This document shows, in pieces, positions 40,926 through 48,744 of a stretch of DNA of 64,000 nucleotides (position 1 is the stretch's first letter; every line of letters begins with the position of its first letter). The notes beneath the pieces are model-generated. The model did not search any database. It was given only the letters and a program-made list of their open reading frames with translations, and had not been told where the DNA came from. The position numbers and the translations under genes were made by a program. The DNA comes from Wenyingzhuangia gilva (lineage in GTDB: Bacteria > Bacteroidota > Bacteroidia > Flavobacteriales > Flavobacteriaceae), in the NCBI RefSeq assembly GCF_030519655.1, contig NZ_JAUMIT010000002.1:186001-250000 (forward strand). The letters run 5' to 3'.

Positions 40926-42719
40926 ATGTCTGAAGCAAATCAAAACGCAGTAGAAGCTCAAGAGCAAGAAACTGTACAAGTAAACCCACAAGAATTTTTA
41001 GCAAACTTTAACTGGCATAAATACGAAGAAGGTATTGATGAAGTTGATGAGGCTCAATTAAAAGAGTTTGATGCTGCATTAGAAGGAACTGTAGGTTTCG
41101 TAAACGAACGTGATGTAATTGAAGGAACTGTTGTTCGTATTACAGATCGTGATGCGATCATCGATATTAACTCTAAATCAGAAGGAGTTATTTCTTTAAA
41201 CGAATTCCGTTACAATCCTAACTTAGCTGTTGGAGATAAGGTAGAGGTTTTAGTTGATAGAAGAGAAGATCACTCAGGACAATTAGTATTGTCTCACAAA
41301 AAAGCAAGAGTAATCAAAGCTTGGGATAGAGTTATTGCTGCTCAAGAATCTGGTGAAGTAGTTAACGGATACGTTAAGTGTAGAACTAGAGGAGGTATGA
41401 TTGTTGATGTTTTTGGAATTGAAGCATTCTTACCAGGATCTCAAATTGACGTGAAGCCAATTAGAGATTACGATCAGTATGTAGACAAAACAATGGAATT
41501 CAAAGTTGTGAAAATCAACCATGAGTTTAAAAACGTTGTGGTATCTCACAAAGCTCTTATCGAGGCTGATATTGAAGTTCAGAAGAGAGAAATCATTTCT
41601 GGATTAGAAAAAGGACAAGTATTAGAAGGTATTGTTAAAAACGTTACTTCTTACGGTGTATTCGTAGATTTAGGAGGAGTTGATGGTTTAGTGCACATTA
41701 CTGACTTATCTTGGTCAAGAATCAACCACCCATCTGAGGTAGTTGAATTAGATCAAAAATTAAACGTCGTAATCTTAGACTTTGATGACAAGAAAACTAG
41801 AATCCAATTAGGATTAAAGCAATTGTCTCAACACCCTTGGGATGCTTTAGATGCTAACTTAACTGTTGGTGATAAAGTGAAAGGAAAAGTAGTTGTTTTA
41901 GCTGATTACGGTGCATTTATCGAAGTTGCTGAAGGAGTTGAAGGATTAATCCACGTTTCTGAAATGTCATGGTCTACTCACTTACGTTCTGCACAAGATT
42001 TCGTAAAAGTAGGAGATGAGGTTGAAGCTCAAATCTTAACTTTAGATAGAGAAGAGCGTAAAATGTCATTAGGTATTAAGCAATTACACCCAGATCCATG
42101 GGCTGATATTACTGCTAAGTACCCTGTAGGTTCTACTCACAATGGTATTGTACGTAACTATACTAACTTTGGTGTTTTTGTTGAATTAGAAGAAGGTATT
42201 GACGGATTGGTATACATTTCTGACTTATCTTGGACTAAGAAAATCAAACACCCATCTGACTTTGTTGCTGTAGGTGATAAATTAGATGTTCAAGTGTTAG
42301 AATTAGATGTTGAAAACAGAAAATTAAACTTAGGACACAAACAAACTCAAGACAACCCTTGGGATGCTCACGAAGCTAAGTACGCTCTTAACACTGACCA
42401 CGAAGGAACAGTTAAAGAGAAAACTGACAAAGGAGCTGTTGTAGACTTTGAGGATGGAGTTGAAGCATTTGTACCTGCACGTTTATTAGAAAAAGAGGAT
42501 GGTTCTAAAATCAATAAAGGAGATACAGCTACTTTTAAAGTAATTGAGTTTTCTAAAGAATTTAGAAGAATTGTAGCTTCTCACACTGCTACGTTTAAAG
42601 AATCTGAAGCTAAAAATGTAAAAGCTCAAGCTAAAAAGGTTGAGTCTAGTGAAAAATCAACTTTTGGTGATATCGCTGGTTTAGCAGATTTAAAAAAGAA
42701 AATGGAAGAAGGTAAATAA
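40926..42719 (+). CDS. rpsA: 30S ribosomal protein S1
   Basis: 597 residues with six S1 (OB-fold) repeats from about residue 57 to 545. Each has the GxVxxxxxxGxxVxxxG(V/I)xGLxHxS-type core (for example SYGVFVDLGGVDGLVHITDLSW, DYGAFIEVAEGVEGLIHVSEM, quoted in part). An acidic N-terminal extension precedes them, as in Bacteroidota S1. It binds mRNA at the ribosome. This matters in a phylum where Shine-Dalgarno sequences are largely unused. The gene is a single unit with its own promoter, long leader and terminator. Codon choice is visibly more biased (TCT, GAC, AAC, GTA) than in its neighbours, as expected for high expression. Confidence 0.97.
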   Translation: MSEANQNAVEAQEQETVQVNPQEFLANFNWHKYEEGIDEVDEAQLKEFDAALEGTVGFVNERDVIEGTVVRITDRDAIIDINSKSEGVISLNEFRYNPNLAVGDKVEVLVDRREDHSGQLVLSHKKARVIKAWDRVIAAQESGEVVNGYVKCRTRGGMIVDVFGIEAFLPGSQIDVKPIRDYDQYVDKTMEFKVVKINHEFKNVVVSHKALIEADIEVQKREIISGLEKGQVLEGIVKNVTSYGVFVDLGGVDGLVHITDLSWSRINHPSEVVELDQKLNVVILDFDDKKTRIQLGLKQLSQHPWDALDANLTVGDKVKGKVVVLADYGAFIEVAEGVEGLIHVSEMSWSTHLRSAQDFVKVGDEVEAQILTLDREERKMSLGIKQLHPDPWADITAKYPVGSTHNGIVRNYTNFGVFVELEEGIDGLVYISDLSWTKKIKHPSDFVAVGDKLDVQVLELDVENRKLNLGHKQTQDNPWDAHEAKYALNTDHEGTVKEKTDKGAVVDFEDGVEAFVPARLLEKEDGSKINKGDTATFKVIEFSKEFRRIVASHTATFKESEAKNVKAQAKKVESSEKSTFGDIAGLADLKKKMEEGK

Positions 42720-42740
42720 TTCCATCTTTTAAATATTATT

Positions 42741-42779
42741 AAAAAGCTGTTTTGGAAACCCAAAACAGCTTTTTTTTAT
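42741..42779 (+). terminator. Terminator of rpsA
   Basis: Stem AAAAAGCTGTTTTGG / CCAAAACAGCTTTTT with a short loop and a long T run. Confidence 0.93.
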
Positions 42780-42789
42780 CTCTAATTTG

Positions 42790-42797
42790 TATATTTG
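42790..42797 (+). promoter_or_regulatory. Promoter -7 box for the amino-sugar kinase gene
   Basis: TATATTTG, full match, directly behind the rpsA terminator and 40 bp before the ATG at 42838. Confidence 0.6.
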
Positions 42798-42837
42798 GGC
42801 TTCCTTAAAACTAACATTTTTAAAAATATAAATACTT

Positions 42838-43692
42838 ATGATATTAATTGCCGATGGTGGATCAACCAAAGTGGATTGGATTGCATTAAATAACGACAAA
42901 ACAGAAAGGTTTAAAACTAGATCTGAAGGACTTAACCCTGCTATTGTGGGAAAAGATTTACTAAAGAAACGAGTGTTGGACAATGTTAATTTAGGGCCCC
43001 TTAGAACAGAAGTAACCCATGTTTTTTTCTATGGTGCAGGTTGTGGAACCCCAAAAGCAGTTGAGGCATTAAGACAAGTATTTCAAGAAATTTTTGTAAC
43101 TGCAGAAATTGTAGTGGCAGAAGATATGTTGGCGGCAGTTTATGCAGCATCAGAAGCAGAACCAGCCATCGTTTGTATTTTGGGTACGGGTTCTAATAGC
43201 TGTTATTTTGATGGTAAAGAAGCTAAGTCAGCAACAGCATCTCTAGGTTGGGCTATCATGGACGAGGCAAGTGGTAATTATTTTGGAAAGCAATTGATTA
43301 GAGATTATTACTACAAAATTATGCCTGAAGAAATTAGAGCAAAATTTGAACGTGACTTTAACTTAGATGATGATTATATCAAACACGAATTATATCAAGG
43401 AGACGCCCCTAATACTTACTTAGCAAGTCATGCTGCTTTTATGTTTGACTTTAAAGATCATGATTATATTACAGGATTGATTGAAAGAGGGGTTGATGAA
43501 TTTTTCCGTTATAGAGTATTGCCTTATGGAAAAGGAAAAGAAACACCTATTTATTTTATTGGATCTGTAGCTTTCTATTTCTCAAACATCATTGAAAAAG
43601 TAGCGAATAAATATGATTTAAGATTTGCAGGAGCCATCAAACGTCCTATTGATAATATGATTACTTATCATAAAAAATACTTAATTAAGTAA
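42838..43692 (+). CDS. BadF/BadG-type ATPase, N-acetylglucosamine kinase-like
   Basis: 284 residues of the ASKHA superfamily. Motifs: ADGGSTKVDW at 5-14 (phosphate 1), EDMLAAVYAA near 97-106, LGTGSNSCYFDG near 116-127 (phosphate 2) and SLGWAIMDEASG near 136. It resembles eukaryotic-type GlcNAc kinases and the flavobacterial homologues annotated as such, and probably phosphorylates an amino sugar from wall recycling. Substrate is inferred from family only. Single gene. Confidence 0.88.
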   Translation: MILIADGGSTKVDWIALNNDKTERFKTRSEGLNPAIVGKDLLKKRVLDNVNLGPLRTEVTHVFFYGAGCGTPKAVEALRQVFQEIFVTAEIVVAEDMLAAVYAASEAEPAIVCILGTGSNSCYFDGKEAKSATASLGWAIMDEASGNYFGKQLIRDYYYKIMPEEIRAKFERDFNLDDDYIKHELYQGDAPNTYLASHAAFMFDFKDHDYITGLIERGVDEFFRYRVLPYGKGKETPIYFIGSVAFYFSNIIEKVANKYDLRFAGAIKRPIDNMITYHKKYLIK

Positions 43693-43700
43693 ATAATTTC

Positions 43701-43738
43701 AAAAAAAAAGGATACTGATTTCAGTATCCTTTTTTTTG
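43701..43738. terminator. Bidirectional terminator
   Basis: Stem AAAAAAAAGGATACTGA / TCAGTATCCTTTTTTTT between two convergent genes. Confidence 0.93.
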
Positions 43739-43754
43739 AAATAAATCTAAATGT

Positions 43755-44549
43755 CTATCTTTTTTTATTCTTTTTTGAAACATTATCGTTAGTAGTTACA
43801 TACTTAGAATCATTACTGCTAGAGTTTCTTCTATAAGAATTACTGTTTCTTCGGTAAGTTTCTTTTTGATTGTTGCCTTGTTTCTTAAACTCTCTTTTAT
43901 GGAATTCTTTTTTACCTCTTTCTGATGAGTTGTTATGATTTGAGTATTTGTGATTTTGTTTATACTCTTTTTTGTGTTCCTTAACTTTGTAATTGTAATG
44001 TTCTCTTACAATATTGTTTTGTTTATATGGCTTTGTATGTACAATAGATCTTCTATAATTAGGTCTTTTATATGCGAAATAACAAGGCTTATAATTAATG
44101 TTATGATGATTTATATATCCTCTTCTATTATAAATTGTTCCATGATTGGTGTAATAAATATTTAGATTTCCAATATTTGAAACCCATCCATGATGATTGT
44201 AATTAATTAAGACGCTACCAATTCTAGTTACTTTACCATATCTATTGTAATAAATGGGAGTTCTTTCAATTTGTATGATAGCTCCGTATCTATCTTTTTG
44301 TATATATGGTTCATAATTATAACCTGTGTTAAAGCTTAGATTAATATTTCTTGTACGGATATTAATATTTGCTTTTGGTTGATGAATGATATTAAAATCA
44401 AATTCTCCATTGTTAAATACGGCATATTCTACACCATTCTCTATAAATATAAATGGTGTTTGGTTGTTCAATCTATTGCTGGTATTATTAGCATTGGCTG
44501 CAATACTTAACAAAAAACAACCTGTTATAAAGAAGTAAATTTTTTTCAT
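43755..44549 (-). CDS. Secreted protein with four 16-residue repeats and a basic tail
   Basis: 264 residues from the ATG at 44549 (MKKIYFF). A longer frame from 44573 would add eight residues ahead of a perfectly placed signal peptide (cleavage near ANA, about 20). Residues 87-150 are four tandem 16-mers with a Tyr/Asn-Arg-Tyr-Gly opening and a beta-like second half (RYGAIIQIERTPIYYN, RYGKVTRIGSVLINYN, and two more diverged). The last ~95 residues are Lys/His/Asn/Ser/Arg-rich and low in complexity (YKVKEHKKEYKQNHKYSN). I do not recognise a named domain. Similar small exported proteins with such turns occur in flavobacteria. Possible cell-surface or polyanion-binding role is only inference. 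Confidence 0.72.
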   Translation of the reverse strand: MKKIYFFITGCFLLSIAANANNTSNRLNNQTPFIFIENGVEYAVFNNGEFDFNIIHQPKANINIRTRNINLSFNTGYNYEPYIQKDRYGAIIQIERTPIYYNRYGKVTRIGSVLINYNHHGWVSNIGNLNIYYTNHGTIYNRRGYINHHNINYKPCYFAYKRPNYRRSIVHTKPYKQNNIVREHYNYKVKEHKKEYKQNHKYSNHNNSSERGKKEFHKREFKKQGNNQKETYRRNSNSYRRNSSSNDSKYVTTNDNVSKKNKKR

Positions 44550-44647
44550 GATGTATTGTTTTAAATGAGACATTGTTTCTGTAATGATAGAAACTTAACA
44601 TAGGTTATAAGCCAAACAACGTGCCAAAAAAAAATATCTAAAAATTG

Positions 44648-44682
44648 AAAAGCCAGTTATATGATGATAACTGGCTTTTTAA
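44648..44682 (-). terminator. Terminator of the four-helix-bundle gene
   Basis: Stem AAAAGCCAGTTAT / ATAACTGGCTTTT with a short loop, past the stop of the minus-strand gene at 44706. Confidence 0.88.
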
Positions 44683-44705
44683 AAATGTTTTACTAGTAAA
44701 TATTT

Positions 44706-45152
44706 TTAAAGGTTTTCTATGGTTTTAATTGTGTTTAAACCAGATTGGATTTTAGATAATTGTCCTTTTAAAATAGATACGATTGATGGTGGAGTAGCAG
44801 AGTCATATATAGCGTCTTCATAGTCTTTAATAGCCTTTTTTTCTCCTGTAATAGCTGCCTCTAACATTGCTTCGGCATTATTACTAGAAAAGAGTGTTTT
44901 AATATCTATCCAAGCTCTATGAGCATGACTTTTTAAACTAGTGTCTTTTTTATATTCTCCACCTAATGCTTTAATTTCTTCTACTAATTCTTTTGCAAAT
45001 TCTTTTCTTTGTTCTGATTTTGCTTTAAAATATGCTTTTAACCCTAAATGGTCGGTTTTTTCAGTTGCTTTTTTAAATCCCTCCTCAGCATCGTGGGTTC
45101 TAATTAGTAATCCTTCTAGTTTTTCTGTAAGAATGTCTAAACTTGTTTTCAT
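44706..45152 (-). CDS. PA2169/DUF2383-type ferritin-like four-helix-bundle protein
   Basis: 148 residues, all helical. It follows the DUF2383 pattern: LEGLLIRTHDAEEGFKKA near the start, KAKSEQRKEFAKELVEEIKALGG in the second helix and AAITGEKKAIKDYEDAI near 105-121. Members resemble ferritin-like bundles, but I see no full set of iron ligands. Typical of stress-induced or envelope-stress proteins. Single gene with its own terminator. Confidence 0.85.
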   Translation of the reverse strand: MKTSLDILTEKLEGLLIRTHDAEEGFKKATEKTDHLGLKAYFKAKSEQRKEFAKELVEEIKALGGEYKKDTSLKSHAHRAWIDIKTLFSSNNAEAMLEAAITGEKKAIKDYEDAIYDSATPPSIVSILKGQLSKIQSGLNTIKTIENL

Positions 45153-45315
45153 CTTTCTATCATTTTTTTTGGGTAATACTTTAAATGATGCGTATTACCT
45201 TAACATCTTTCTCTACTCCAAAGTTAAGTGATAGATAAACAGTTCTTTAGCGCTTTTGGTTTAAGTTTGTGCTCAAATAATAATAATAGAAATAAATTTA
45301 CGAGGGATGAATGTG

Positions 45316-46575
45316 TTATAAAATATCTAAAATTCTTTCTAAAGCCATTCCTCTAGATCCTTTAATTAATAGGGTAGTGTCTGTAAAATCAATATCAAAA
45401 TTATTTTTTAACTCTTCAAAAGAAGTGTAAAACTTAGCTCCGTCTACTTTTTGTTCATAAAAGTTTTTTCCAACAAAAATGGTTGAGTTAAAATGATAAG
45501 ACAATACTTTTTCTACAATTTCTTTGTGTTCTTTTCGACTTGTACTTCCTAGTTCAAACATATCTCCTAGAATAACAGCTTTATTTTTTTTATCTAAAGC
45601 ATTTATGTTTTCTAGAGCAGCAGCCATGCTTGTTGGATTGGCGTTATAAGCATCTAAAATTATATGCGTACTTCCTTTTTCTATAATCTGAGAACGGTTG
45701 TTTTCGGGTTTATAGTTTTCTATGGCTTTTTTAATGTTTTCATCAGAAATATTAAAATGATGACCTATAGCAATTGCAGCAATAATGTTGTTATAGTTAT
45801 ATTTTCCTATCAAGTTACTTTGAATCACCTCTCCTTTATGAGCCAATTGTACATAAGGTGTTAATTCTAACAAAGGAGTTTCGTGTGGATTGATGTAGAT
45901 ACATTCGCAATAATCTGCTTGTTCTACTTGTCGTTTATCTTCTTGATTTACAAAAGCAATTCCCTCGGCATTGGCAATGTAATCATACATTTCAGATTTT
46001 CCTTGTACAATTCCCTCTTCAGAACCAAAGCCTTCTAAATGTGCTTTTCCAAAATTGGTGATGTATCCAAAGTTTGGAGCAGCAATAAAACACAAATGCT
46101 GAATTTCTTTTAAGTGATTTGCTCCCATTTCTACCACTCCCATTTCTGTTTCATGAGTCATGCTTAGTAGAGTTAAAGGAACGCCAATGTGATTGTTTAA
46201 ATTACCAACAGTTGCGTTTACTCTGTATTGGGTTGATAAAACTTCTCTAATTAATTCTTTAGTGGTTGTTTTTCCATTACTTCCTGTTAATGCAATAATA
46301 GGAATGCCTAAATATTCACGATGATAGTGAGCTAAATGTTGTAGCGTTTCTAAAACATTAGAAACTAAAATGGTTCTTTCATCAATATAAAAAGCTTCTT
46401 CGTCAATCACTACATAAGCCGCACCGTTTTCTAAGGCTGTTTTGGCAAAAGTATTTCCGTTAAAGTTTTCTCCTTTTAAAGCAAAAAAGATAGCTCCTTT
46501 GGTAATTTTTCTGGTGTCTGTGGTAAAGTTTTGTTTTTGATTTAAAAACAATTGGTGTAAGTCTGTTGTTTTCAT
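45316..46575 (-). CDS. murF: UDP-N-acetylmuramoyl-tripeptide--D-alanyl-D-alanine ligase
   Basis: 419 residues, slightly shorter than the 450-residue E. coli enzyme, as usual in this phylum. It adds D-Ala-D-Ala to the peptidoglycan precursor. The N-terminal domain has DTRKITKGAIFFALKGENFNG (20-40), the ATP loop TGSNGKTTTKE is at 97-107, and the Mur ligase motifs EMGANHLKEI near 148 and LDAYNANPTSM near 308 are present. The last gene of an OMP-rsmE-murF unit, starting 6 bp after rsmE. Confidence 0.96.
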   Translation of the reverse strand: MKTTDLHQLFLNQKQNFTTDTRKITKGAIFFALKGENFNGNTFAKTALENGAAYVVIDEEAFYIDERTILVSNVLETLQHLAHYHREYLGIPIIALTGSNGKTTTKELIREVLSTQYRVNATVGNLNNHIGVPLTLLSMTHETEMGVVEMGANHLKEIQHLCFIAAPNFGYITNFGKAHLEGFGSEEGIVQGKSEMYDYIANAEGIAFVNQEDKRQVEQADYCECIYINPHETPLLELTPYVQLAHKGEVIQSNLIGKYNYNNIIAAIAIGHHFNISDENIKKAIENYKPENNRSQIIEKGSTHIILDAYNANPTSMAAALENINALDKKNKAVILGDMFELGSTSRKEHKEIVEKVLSYHFNSTIFVGKNFYEQKVDGAKFYTSFEELKNNFDIDFTDTTLLIKGSRGMALERILDIL

Positions 46576-46581
46576 AGATGA

Positions 46582-47286
46582 CTATAATAGGGTCATTAAA
46601 GAAGAAATATAAACGCCTGCCGTTTCGGTTCTTAATCGGTTATGACCAAGGGTTACGGGGATAAAATTTAAATTGATACATTGTTGGATTTCCTTTGGAG
46701 TAAAATCACCTTCGGGTCCTACCAATACTAAAATATCGTTTTCTGGTTTGGCAATATGTTGTAAAAACTGTTTGTTGTTTTCATCTTCACAATGCGCAAT
46801 AAATTTTTGGGTTGCTTGTTGATTTTTTAAAAAGTCATCAAACAAAATAGGCTCGTTAAATTTAGGAACATATAGTTGTAAAGATTGTTTTACTGCTGAT
46901 TGAATAATTTTTTTCATTCTATCAACTTTAATCACTTTTCTCTCGGAGTTTTTACAAATAATAGGAGTGATTTCGTCAATCCCAATTTCTACTGCTTTTT
47001 CTAAAAACCACTCGTACCTGTCGTTTAGTTTTGTTGGAGCAATGGCAATGTGTAAATGAAAAGAACGGTTTTTAGCTTTATGTTCTTTTTTAATAATGTT
47101 TACAGTACATTTTTTTTCGTTGGCAAAAGAAATTTCTGTGGTGTAAAAATATCCATTTCCATCGGTAATAAATACAGTATCACCTTCGGACTTTCTTAAT
47201 ACTTTAATCAGATGTCTACTTTCTTCCTTGTCAAAAGTAAAAGTAGAATCAGTAGGTTTTATATGTTCACTAATAGATAATATCAT
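46582..47286 (-). CDS. rsmE: 16S rRNA (uracil(1498)-N(3))-methyltransferase
   Basis: 234 residues of the SPOUT family. It methylates U1498 of 16S rRNA. An N-terminal PUA-like domain (SRHLIKVLRKSEGD) is followed by the knotted domain with LVGPEGDFTPKEI near 190 and LGHNRLRTETAGV near 214, which bind SAM. Lies 12 bp downstream of the outer-membrane protein gene and 6 bp before murF. Confidence 0.95.
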   Translation of the reverse strand: MILSISEHIKPTDSTFTFDKEESRHLIKVLRKSEGDTVFITDGNGYFYTTEISFANEKKCTVNIIKKEHKAKNRSFHLHIAIAPTKLNDRYEWFLEKAVEIGIDEITPIICKNSERKVIKVDRMKKIIQSAVKQSLQLYVPKFNEPILFDDFLKNQQATQKFIAHCEDENNKQFLQHIAKPENDILVLVGPEGDFTPKEIQQCINLNFIPVTLGHNRLRTETAGVYISSLMTLL

Positions 47287-47298
47287 AAGGTAAAAGGG

Positions 47299-48372
47299 TT
47301 AGTAGCTCAAGATAACATCTTCAATCGGCTCTTTTTTAACTTTTTTCTTTTTCTTCTTTTTGACTTTCTTTTCTTTTTTAGGTTTTTCCTCTTTAACTGT
47401 TTTTTCTCGTTTTTTGTTTTTTTCTTTAGGAGCCTCTTCAAGTAAAGTGTCTATAAATTCATCATCTTCAATAATTTCCTCTTCTTCTTTTTTAGTTTTT
47501 GGAGCTTTTACTTCCTCAGGTTCATCAATATACTCCCATCTATCGTAATGTTTGTCTATTCTAAAGGCTAGGTTTAAACCAATTTCATGACCTGAAATAC
47601 CATTCCCAAGACTAGTTTTATAATTAACAGCAATGGCTAAATTTTTGTTAACTAAAAAAGGGGTACCTAATCCAATGGTTGAGTAGTGATTGTCTTTAGA
47701 TCCAAAAAATTGAAATTGAACATAAGGATTCCATCTTCTTGCCACTACATAAGATGAGGAAACAGAATAGACCATCTGTGCATAGTTTCCATTGTAATTA
47801 TAATAGTCTAATTGGTTATTTAAGCAGAGTTTTTGGTTGATGTTATTTTGAGTAATAATACTCATACTATAGCTACTCAATCCTCCGTTGTAAAATTGAT
47901 CATCAGCCAATGGAGTGTGATATTTTGCTTGAATGGCAATACTAGGAATTAATCCATTGTATTTAAATCCATAACGTCTTTTCCAGCTCCTTTTAAGCTC
48001 TGGGCTTTCTTTGTTAACGTGTTCATAAATTAAATATTTAAGCCCTATAGATAAATTTTCAGTTCCTGAGATATTATGATTGTTAATATCTCCATAAGAA
48101 AATCGGTGATTTAAAATAGCTTCTAGTCTTTCAGATAAAAAACCATAATGTATATCAAGATCGTTACTAAAAGTATTAATCTTGTAATTAATGTTTTTTT
48201 TATTTAAACTGTTTGATAATACTGAATTTTCAATTTGAAAAACACCTCTTCCTACTGCATAAGGCGTTTGTGTATCACCAGGTCTGTTGGCATTTATAAT
48301 ACTCGTGTACTGGGCATGATTTGTGTTGGTAAATAAAATAAAACAAAAAATGCTGAGAAGAATTCGATTCAT
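47299..48372 (-). CDS. Outer-membrane beta-barrel (transporter-type) protein with a long charged tail
   Basis: 357 residues: signal peptide (cleavage near HAQ, about 20), then a barrel of roughly 260 residues that starts INANRPGDTQTPYAVGRGVFQIE, as in the MetA-pathway/transporter family of flavobacteria. After residue 280 the sequence becomes first acidic (EEEEIIEDDEF) and then strongly basic, with a 30-residue Lys/Glu segment near 320-345, ending IEDVILSY. A barrel normally ends with its last strand, so this appended charged tail is unusual. First gene of the OMP-rsmE-murF unit, divergent from DUF4834. Confidence 0.8.
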   Translation of the reverse strand: MNRILLSIFCFILFTNTNHAQYTSIINANRPGDTQTPYAVGRGVFQIENSVLSNSLNKKNINYKINTFSNDLDIHYGFLSERLEAILNHRFSYGDINNHNISGTENLSIGLKYLIYEHVNKESPELKRSWKRRYGFKYNGLIPSIAIQAKYHTPLADDQFYNGGLSSYSMSIITQNNINQKLCLNNQLDYYNYNGNYAQMVYSVSSSYVVARRWNPYVQFQFFGSKDNHYSTIGLGTPFLVNKNLAIAVNYKTSLGNGISGHEIGLNLAFRIDKHYDRWEYIDEPEEVKAPKTKKEEEEIIEDDEFIDTLLEEAPKEKNKKREKTVKEEKPKKEKKVKKKKKKKVKKEPIEDVILSY

Positions 48373-48443
48373 GAAAACAGAAAAATTATGATATGTAAAT
48401 ATAATATTTTATAGTAGAGCGGGTAGGTTCGTTTTCAAATTAT

Positions 48444-48451
48444 TATTTTTG
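48444..48451 (+). promoter_or_regulatory. Promoter -7 box of the glycan cluster (DUF4834 gene)
   Basis: TATTTTTG, 19 bp before the ATG at 48471. Confidence 0.55.
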
Positions 48452-48470
48452 AACAACTAAAGAAAAATAA

Positions 48471-48725
48471 ATGCAAGAAGCAGGAATCGTGAATTTTATT
48501 AGAACCATATTAATTATATTGGCTATATATTATATAGTAAAGTTTTTTGTGAAATATGTTGTGCCCGTTTTGTTGGTTAATTACGTTCAGAAAAAAACAG
48601 GTCAGCAAGTAAAAAAGGAACCGTTAGAAAAAGAAGGAACGGTTACGATTGATAAAAAACCAGCTCAAAACAATGTTGTGAATGACAATGTTGGAGAGTA
48701 TGTAGATTACGAGGAAATAGATTAA
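48471..48725 (+). CDS. DUF4834 family small membrane protein
   Basis: 84 residues with one hydrophobic helix at about 7-35 (IRTILIILAIYYIVKFF) and a charged, probably disordered tail (KKEPLEKEGTVTIDKK to DYEEID). It matches in size and layout the flavobacterial family DUF4834, which is commonly beside yfhO. Function unknown. 19 bp before the TTG start of the YfhO gene. Confidence 0.82.
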   Translation: MQEAGIVNFIRTILIILAIYYIVKFFVKYVVPVLLVNYVQKKTGQQVKKEPLEKEGTVTIDKKPAQNNVVNDNVGEYVDYEEID

Positions 48726-48744
48726 TTCCAAAATAAAAATAATT

